From Hemerocallis citrina (Eukaryota; Streptophyta; Magnoliopsida; Asparagales; Asphodelaceae), in assembly GCA_017893485.1 (NCBI GenBank), contig CM030366.1, positions 182,431,681 through 182,495,680 of the forward strand: a stretch of 64,000 nucleotides of DNA, in the 5' to 3' direction. Below are positions 58,350-64,000 of this stretch, one piece after another. The translations under genes and the position numbers were made by a program. Position 1 is the stretch's first letter. Each line of letters opens with the position of its first letter. The notes beneath the pieces were generated by a model. The model made no database searches and was not told the DNA's origin. It saw only the letters and a program-made list of their open reading frames with translations.

Positions 58350-58528
58350 GATAATAATTTACCTGTGTGATGCACATTTAATATATTAAAAAAATTAAAG
58401 TAAAAAATCTGACGTAGTAAGGACTCGAACCTGAGATCACCTTCATATTAGTTATGCACCTATAACGTACACGTTGATAGATTCACAAACTACACTAAGA
58501 TCTTCTCCCTCTATAATATTAGAGATTA
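58350..58528 (-). mobile_element. Possible second Helitron of the same type, decayed 3' end
   Basis: Minus strand starts A|TCTCTAATATTATAGAGGGA at about 58528 and contains GTGCATCACACAGG near 58360, aligned with the hairpin region of 58055-58290, but no CTAG follows. A GGTTCGAGTCC (tRNA B-box-like) string is inside. Confidence 0.4.
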
Positions 58529-58760
58529 ACTGATCTAAAGGAAGTTAATTCAACTAACTTTCCATAACAGGATAACGTAAGGGGTTCTGAAAACATTTTT
58601 TTTTTGGTTGGTGATGAGTTTAAAGCTAAAAAAAAAAAAAAGTTAATTAGTGCACAGTGATGATGAACAAAGGGGTCCACACTCTACGCTCAATTCTTAA
58701 TTAAAAGTCTCCATCTTGCATTTTAATTCGGGCCGCAACTTTCCCACCTCCAACTCTTAA

Positions 58761-58827
58761 GAGCATCCACAGTCGTTTTTCTCGTACGTTAAAAAATGGC
58801 AGCTATATTAATAGCAAATATATCTGT
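58761..58827. mobile_element. MITE left-end fragment
   Basis: TAA then GAGCATCCACAGTCGTTTTT, about 67 bp, similar to the left end of the MITE at 58831. No matching right end. Confidence 0.55.
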
Positions 58828-58830
58828 TTA

Positions 58831-59557
58831 GAGCATCCACAGTCATTTTTCTCATATGCTATAAAATGGCAGCTACAGTAATAGCAAATAGGATCGATCG
58901 CTGCAGTGCTCGTTTGCTATATTGTTCGCCAAAAATTGAGTGGGACGGTATATCATATACCGTCTCAACTTTTAAAATTAAATTAAAATAGTTAATTACT
59001 TATTAACTATTAAACTATATTAATTAAATAAATTAAATATTAAAATAATAACTAAACCTAATTATACAACTACCTAAACCTAATTAACTACCTAAACCTA
59101 CCTATTTAACAACCACAATTCATGGACGGGGAATCATTCCCGGGCCGGTACATCATGTACCGGCCCACCATTTGCCTTTTTTTTTTCTAATCGGCCAATC
59201 ATGGCCGTTCATTTTTTTAAAAAAAATTTTAAAAAAAATAAAGGGGAACGACGGGATATGATATCCCGTCTGACCCTTTTAAAAATAATAATAATAATAA
59301 TGAAATTTACCAGACGGTATAAGATACCCCGTCTTATGATAATAAAATATATTAAAATTTGAGAGACGGGGAATCATTCCCCGTCCGGGGAATCATTCCC
59401 CGTCCTTTATAATTTGAGAATTCTCATCTTCGTTTCTCATATTTGAGAAACAAGAATAGAAGCTTTGCTATAAAATGGCAAAATGAGAAACCGTTGTAGA
59501 TGTTCGTTTGCTATAATATGGCAAAATGACATTTATAGAAAACGACTGTGGATGCTC
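58831..59557. mobile_element. PIF/Harbinger-like MITE 1 (727 bp, TSD TTA)
   Basis: TTA|GAGCATCCACAGTCATTTTT ... AAACGACTGTGGATGCTC|TTA. Terminal inverted repeats with the 3-bp TTA duplication fit the Tourist/Harbinger type. Non-coding, AT-rich, with internal 21-nt palindromes at 58944, 59250 and 59365. Confidence 0.75.
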
Positions 59558-59560
59558 TTA

Positions 59561-59922
59561 CTGCAGTGGTCGTTTGCTATATATTTCTCATTTTTTAGAA
59601 AATAAGCGAGCGACGGTATATGTTATACCGTCTCATCGTTTAAAAATAAATTTAAAAAAGTTAATTACTTATTAACTATTAAACTATATTAATTAAATAA
59701 ATTAAATAATATAATAATAACTAAACCTATCCAAAAACTAACTACACCTATTTATATCCAGTTAACTTACCCACTAAAACCTATTAAAGTATATTAACTC
59801 ACACCTTGGTCAGCCGATATAACATATCCCGGCCGGGATATGTTATACCGTCTGACGATTTTAATTTTTTTTTTTTTTAAAGAATAAATCTGACCGTTGG
59901 ATTATAAAAAAATTTACATATT

Positions 59923-60009
<87 letters not shown>

Positions 60010-60255
60010 GTGGGCCGGTATAACATATACCGGACGGTATATGTTATACCGTCCGACCCACTTTAAAAAAAAATAAAATTAATGAGACGGTATAACATAT
60101 ACCGGACGGTATATGTTGTACCATCTTTTAAAATTTGAGAATTGCTATTCTATTTCTCATATATGAAAAACGAATATAAAAAGTTTGTTATAAAATGGCA
60201 AAATGAGAAACCATTGCAGTACGCCGTTTCTTATAAAATGGCAATTTGCCATTTA
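59561..60255. mobile_element. Related MITE-like segment lacking clear outer TIRs
   Basis: It begins CTGCAGTGGTCGTTTGCTAT and ends near GAGAAACCATTGCAG (about 60207), inversely similar to each other. It holds palindromes at 59612, 60015 and 60033 and a (TA)n tract at about 59926-60008. Probably a sibling of the flanking MITEs that lost GAGCATCC. Confidence 0.5.
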
Positions 60256-60258
60256 TAA

Positions 60259-60901
60259 GAGCATCCACAATGGTTTGCTAAATTTCTCATTTTGCCATTT
60301 TTTTAGAAAACGAGCGCTGCAATGGTTTGCTAAATTTCTCATTTTTGCCATTTTTTAGCAAACGTATCAATTCTGTTTCTCAAATATGAGAAACGATTTG
60401 AGAATTCTCAAATTATAAAGGACGGGGAATGATTCCCCGTCTCACAAATTTTAATATAGTTTATTGTATACAGACGGGGAATGATATCCCGTCTGTAATA
60501 TTTTATTATTATTTTTTTTTAGAAAAGGGTCAGACGGGGAATGATATCCCGTCTGTGCCATTTTTATTTTTTTTTTAATTTTTTTTTAAATGAACGTCCC
60601 TGGTTGGCTGGGAAAACAAAAAACAAAAAAAAACCAAATGGTCAGACGGGTTTAGTAGTTAATTAGGTGGGTTAGGTATAATAATTAGGTTTAGTTATTT
60701 GTTTAATTAAGTTTAGTTATTATTATATTATTTAATTTAGTTAATTAATTAGGTTTAATAGTTAATAAGTAATTAATTTTTTTTAATTAATTTCTAAAAG
60801 TTGAGACGGTATATCTCACTCATTTTTTGAAATTTTTGACAATTTTTTAGCAAACGACCCCCCCCTTATTTGGATGCTCTAAGAAACCATTGTGGATGCT
60901 C
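60259..60901. mobile_element. PIF/Harbinger-like MITE 2 (643 bp, TSD TAA)
   Basis: TAA|GAGCATCCACAATGGTTTGC ... AAACCATTGTGGATGCTC|TAA (60256-60258 and 60902-60904). Palindromes at 60421, 60473 and 60533. Its right end lies 230 bp before the carboxylesterase ATG. Confidence 0.8.
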
Positions 60902-60904
60902 TAA

Positions 60905-61131
60905 TACCTGTTTTTTTCGTTAATCCACGGATTCTTCCCCCAACTCCCCGTTGAATCAATCAATTCAACAACTCAAATACGAATCGTACTCACACACCTA
61001 CCGTCATCCAAATTGCTGCCTGCTCTTTCTCTTCTTAAGGACCCCCCTCACCCTTTCACAACTCTTATCGACATATCCCCATCCACACACACTCACACAC
61101 ACAAAAACAAACAAGAGAGAGAGAGAGGGAG
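60905..61131 (+). promoter_or_regulatory. Proximal promoter / 5' leader of the carboxylesterase gene
   Basis: About 230 bp between MITE 2 and the ATG. C/T-rich sequence, ACACAC repeats and a (GA)n run immediately before GGGAGATGG. No clear TATA box seen; CTTCTTAAGG near 61032 is a weak candidate. Confidence 0.45.
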
Positions 61132-62097
61132 ATGGAAGAGGTTCCTAATAATAAACGGAGCACCAGCATCTTCCTTCAGATTGTGGAACACCCAGATGGG
61201 TCAATCAGCAGGCCCTCTGTCCCAAACTCACCTCCAGCTGCTGACCAAGATTCGGCACCCTCTGTCCTATCGAAAGACGTTGTCCTCAACCCGGCCAACG
61301 ACACCACGCTCCGAATCTACCTCCCAAACCCGGTACCCGGAACCCAGAAGAAGCTCCCCATCATCATTTACTACCACGGTGGTGGGTTCGTCTTGTTCAG
61401 CCCTGGGTTCATCCCGTATCACCAGTTCTGCGAGCGGTTAGCTCTTGCTGCCTCTGCCATCGTCGTCTCCCTTGATTATCGTCTGGCTCCAGAGAACCGA
61501 CTCCCTGCTGCCTACGACGATGCAGTGGAGGCGCTTCAGTGGGTTAGTCAGTCGACTGACCCTTGGATCAACGAGTATGGAGATTTCCGCAAGTGTTTTA
61601 TTTCCGGAAGTAGCTCCGGGGGTAACATGGCCTACTTTGCGGGCTTGCATTCTGCTAAATTTAATAATCTGGGCCGGGTTAAGGTTCATGGTATTGTCCT
61701 TATCCAACCCTACTTTGGTGGGGAGGAAAGGACAAAGTCGGAGGTGGAGTCAGAGGAGGACGATATTCTGCCCTTACGGGCGAATGAGATGATGTGGCGT
61801 ATGGCACTCCCGTTAGGCTCCAACAGGGACCATGAGTATTGTAATCCTTTGGCTAAAACAATGACAACCACTGAGATTGAGCTCATAAACAAGTTACCCA
61901 AAACTGTTCTGTTTGGCTGCAAAGGTGACCCTCTTTTCGATAGGCAGAAGATGTTTGTGGAGGCGATGATGAACAAGACCGGAATGAATTTGTCTGCCAA
62001 AATGGACGAGACCGGGTACCATGCGATCGAGCTGTTCGATCCTGTGAGACGTGAGGCAATGTGTGATGAGATCAAAGGGTTTATATATGCTGATTAG
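61132..62097 (+). CDS. Carboxylesterase (plant CXE, GID1-like alpha/beta-hydrolase)
   Basis: Intronless, 321 residues, typical for plant CXEs (310-340). It hydrolyses carboxylic esters; natural substrate unknown. Signals: oxyanion-hole HGGG at 82-85 within IIIYYHGGGFVLFSPG; nucleophile motif GSSSG (159-163) with Ser161; DYRLAPENRLPAAYDD (115-130); acid Asp266 in GDPLFDRQ; His297 in GYHAIELF. The Ser-Asp-His spacing fits the family. The catalytic His is present, so it is an enzyme type, not a GID1 gibberellin receptor, where that residue is replaced. No signal peptide or membrane segment, so probably cytosolic. The ATG has a favourable context (GAGATGG) and the frame opens there. It is the only intact-looking host gene in the window. 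Confidence 0.92.
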   Translation: MEEVPNNKRSTSIFLQIVEHPDGSISRPSVPNSPPAADQDSAPSVLSKDVVLNPANDTTLRIYLPNPVPGTQKKLPIIIYYHGGGFVLFSPGFIPYHQFCERLALAASAIVVSLDYRLAPENRLPAAYDDAVEALQWVSQSTDPWINEYGDFRKCFISGSSSGGNMAYFAGLHSAKFNNLGRVKVHGIVLIQPYFGGEERTKSEVESEEDDILPLRANEMMWRMALPLGSNRDHEYCNPLAKTMTTTEIELINKLPKTVLFGCKGDPLFDRQKMFVEAMMNKTGMNLSAKMDETGYHAIELFDPVRREAMCDEIKGFIYAD

Positions 62098-62168
62098 ATA
62101 AACAAACCCCTTAGCTACATTTTTCTTCTTCTTCTCTTTTCCTACTGCTTGTTTGATATTTGGGATTT

Positions 62169-62174
62169 AATAAA
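62169..62174 (+). terminator. Poly(A) signal of the carboxylesterase gene
   Basis: AATAAA 72 bp after the stop codon, in a T-rich 3' region. Confidence 0.6.
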
Positions 62175-62179
62175 GAGAG

Positions 62180-63169
62180 ATTCATCCAGTTGAGATGTTT
62201 ATTTCGATGAGTGCTGTGACTGATTGGAATCAAAGATTGTTCATTTCGGCCTGTCCTATATAATAATGCTCACCTGCAGTACCTGCAGTATTCTGATTTG
62301 TGCAACTATATTATTTTGTGTAAGAATCACATCCGTTTATTGGGTGCTTGCATGATTTTACTATTTTTTGGTGATTGGTTGAATATATACGAATTTTGTT
62401 AACAACATGTATACATATCCATACATAATGTTACACCAATTAGATTAAGCATTACTCCTATATGATTGCAGTAATGACATAATAATTAATTTAAATTAGA
62501 CTTAAACTAATTTGTTACTACTACTACACCGAGAGAGATGGAGCTCACATACTAGTATTGCAAAAGTTTTTCACATGGGTTACACCTCCATGGGTTTAGT
62601 AGTACCAAATAGTGAACAAATAGTAGTACACTTAGCATTTTTCTTACTGATAGAAAAAGTTCAAAGGGCGGAAAGAAAACACACAAAAAGGCAATCTGAC
62701 AGTGATTCCAAAGCCAAAGAGGAGGTACGATATCTGTTCTCTAAAAGTGGCAATAAGTAGAGCAGAGGTTGGGACTAAGTGGAGGTTAAAGTGTGAATGA
62801 TCATCAATCCACTAATGACCCTATAAGTTATTAAGTGGCTAATTCTCAACTTTACATTCTTTATCGGGTTTCCTTTACCTTATCATTTTTAGTGAGCAAG
62901 GGTTAGCATAGAGGGGATCCGATCGATTGGTTCCTTTGTATATATGAATCTGATCAGGACTTTCAAAGTTCCAATATCCATCTACAGTCCTAGTGAGCCA
63001 AAAATTAATGGTCTTAGTCATTGGCTACTGCCAGGCGGCTGATACATTTGTCAATCAATTAATGATCATGATTAATATTAAAAGTGGGTGATCGATAAAA
63101 TTTTGTAAAACTATTGAATTCATGGATCTTTCTTTTTTTCCTTCCACAAAAAACAAAGAAGATGACTAT
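62180..63169. other. Intergenic DNA, no gene recognised
   Basis: AT-rich; short open frames only (the longest, 62512-62760, shows no recognisable domain). Confidence 0.55.
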
Positions 63170-63170
63170 A

Positions 63171-63332
63171 CATACATGAGTTTTTATTCTAAACATACAT
63201 TATAAATGTATTGGGACCCATTTCTTACTAAAAGACAAGGTTAAAAACCTTGTTAAAAAACCTTGTCTTTTAATAAGAAGTGGGTCCCAATACATTTATA
63301 ATGTATATTTGGGGGGTAAAAACTCATGTATG
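63171..63332. mobile_element. Fold-back (snap-back) element with ~75-bp arms
   Basis: Left arm from CATACATGAGTTTTTA... through TATAAATGTATTGGGACCCA and AAAGACAAGGTT; the right arm is its near reverse complement ending TAAAAACTCATGTATG. Loop of only a few bases around 63250. No clear target duplication. Transcripts would fold into a long hairpin. Confidence 0.7.
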
Positions 63333-63379
63333 TCTAGCATTTTGCAAATTACAATTTGAATCCATATTACTTTTGATAA

Positions 63380-64000
63380 GAGCATATGTAGTCGTTAAGA
63401 CTCAAAATTTTCATATTTGGGGTTTAGAAATAGGAATTTTGAGTTGGATGTGTAGTTGTTGAAACCTAAAATTTCGTCGAAAAGTGGATGATAACAAATA
63501 TCTTGAATCTCAGTCATTGATTATAAAAATAAAAAATTTTTTGAGTCCAACACAGACAGGATTAAAAAAAAATTGTACGCAAGTTACACATAACAATTCC
63601 TATAGGTAGATTCCATCTCAACCCTTGATCAAACAATTTGGATCAATCTGAAACTTAAAGTTCAAGGACGAAAAAACATCTTCGGTCCATTCCCCCCCTT
63701 TTTTTAATAATTGGACGAAATATTTTCTGGCATCCGACGCCTTTTTTTTTCTTTTTTTTTTAGAGAACGGACGTAAGATCATCTTGCTCAATACCCTCCT
63801 TTTTTTATCAAACGAAAGATCATCTTTCGTTCGTTCAAAAAAATTTAAAACGGACGAGAGATAATCTTTCGATTCCTATATTTGAAGAATTCTTAAATCT
63901 CTTCTCAAATATAGGGTGCTACTGTTTCTCAAATTCTATTTTTTTTCAAATATAGGGAACGACTACAGCAGTTATTTCTCCAAAATTTTCAGAATTTCCA
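63380..64000. mobile_element. MITE-like element cut by the window end
   Basis: TAA|GAGCATATGTAGTCGTTAAG at 63380 resembles the GAGCATCC MITE ends, and GGGAACGACTACAGCAG near 63957 resembles an inner right end. It contains the 19-nt palindrome ACGAAAGAT-C-ATCTTTCGT at 63812-63830. The right terminus lies outside the window. Confidence 0.4.

Noticed and set aside
58415..58435. tRNA gene or SINE suggested by GGTTCGAGTCC (minus strand)
   Set aside because: No matching A box or cloverleaf arms at proper spacing; the string lies in a Helitron-like segment.
61132..62097. Calling the hydrolase a gibberellin receptor (GID1)
   Set aside because: GID1 lacks the catalytic His and has a distinct N-terminal lid; here Ser161, Asp266 and His297 are all present, so it is a CXE-type esterase.

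Overview
This is a repeat-dense stretch of an angiosperm nuclear genome, most likely a eudicot. The evidence is nested LTR retrotransposons with plant-type primer binding sites, Helitrons ending in CTAG, TAA/TTA-flanked MITEs, long (AT)n/(CT)n tracts, GT-AG introns and one plant alpha/beta-hydrolase gene. I cannot name the species. Only one ordinary host gene looks intact: an intronless carboxylesterase (CXE / GID1-like family) at 61132-62097 (+).

Layout. 1-1993: AT-rich intergenic DNA. 1994-6659: complete but dead Ty1/copia element (198-bp LTRs, TSD GTTTC). 6660-11015: intergenic DNA holding a JmjC-demethylase exon fragment, a CACTA terminus and a reverse-transcriptase-like remnant. 11016-24694 (+): Ty3/gypsy element 'A' of the Tat type. 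25142-25661: small Helitron. 25690-32790 (-): gypsy element 'B' (TSD CTTAG), which has lost gag-pol and its primer binding site. 32796-35574: palindromic TIR element, microsatellites and a Helitron 5' end. 35575-42480 (-): 6.9-kb Helitron carrying exon fragments of a plastid E2 acetyltransferase, the splicing factor SLU7 and an unidentified gene. 42962-57747 (-): the youngest gypsy element, 'C' (TSD ACACT), with a 1,422-residue open pol frame. 58055-60901: small Helitron and a cluster of palindrome-bearing MITEs reaching to about 230 bp from the carboxylesterase start codon. 62098-64000: intergenic DNA with a fold-back element and a truncated MITE.

Most notable system. Gypsy elements A, B and C each carry, downstream of pol and on the opposite strand to gag-pol, a gene with its own TATA region, an acidic N-terminus (B and C), a globular domain resembling the Pfam 'putative gypsy type transposon' family, and coiled-coil C-terminal parts. 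Comparing the three copies gives one four-exon model: donor and acceptor positions and intron phases (1, 0, 0) agree in all three, and a 14-nt non-coding motif in the third intron is identical. The spliced frame is open in A (951 aa) and C (867 aa) and broken in B. In A it is open although gag-pol has about five frameshifts and four stops. Tandem arrays built on hairpin-forming units flank this gene. Introns can survive in such an element because they lie antisense to the RNA that is reverse transcribed.

Relative ages from LTR pairs, counted by eye: C about 1.2% divergence, A about 3.1%, copia about 5%, B about 7%. All domain and homology calls come from memory of family motifs; no search was run.
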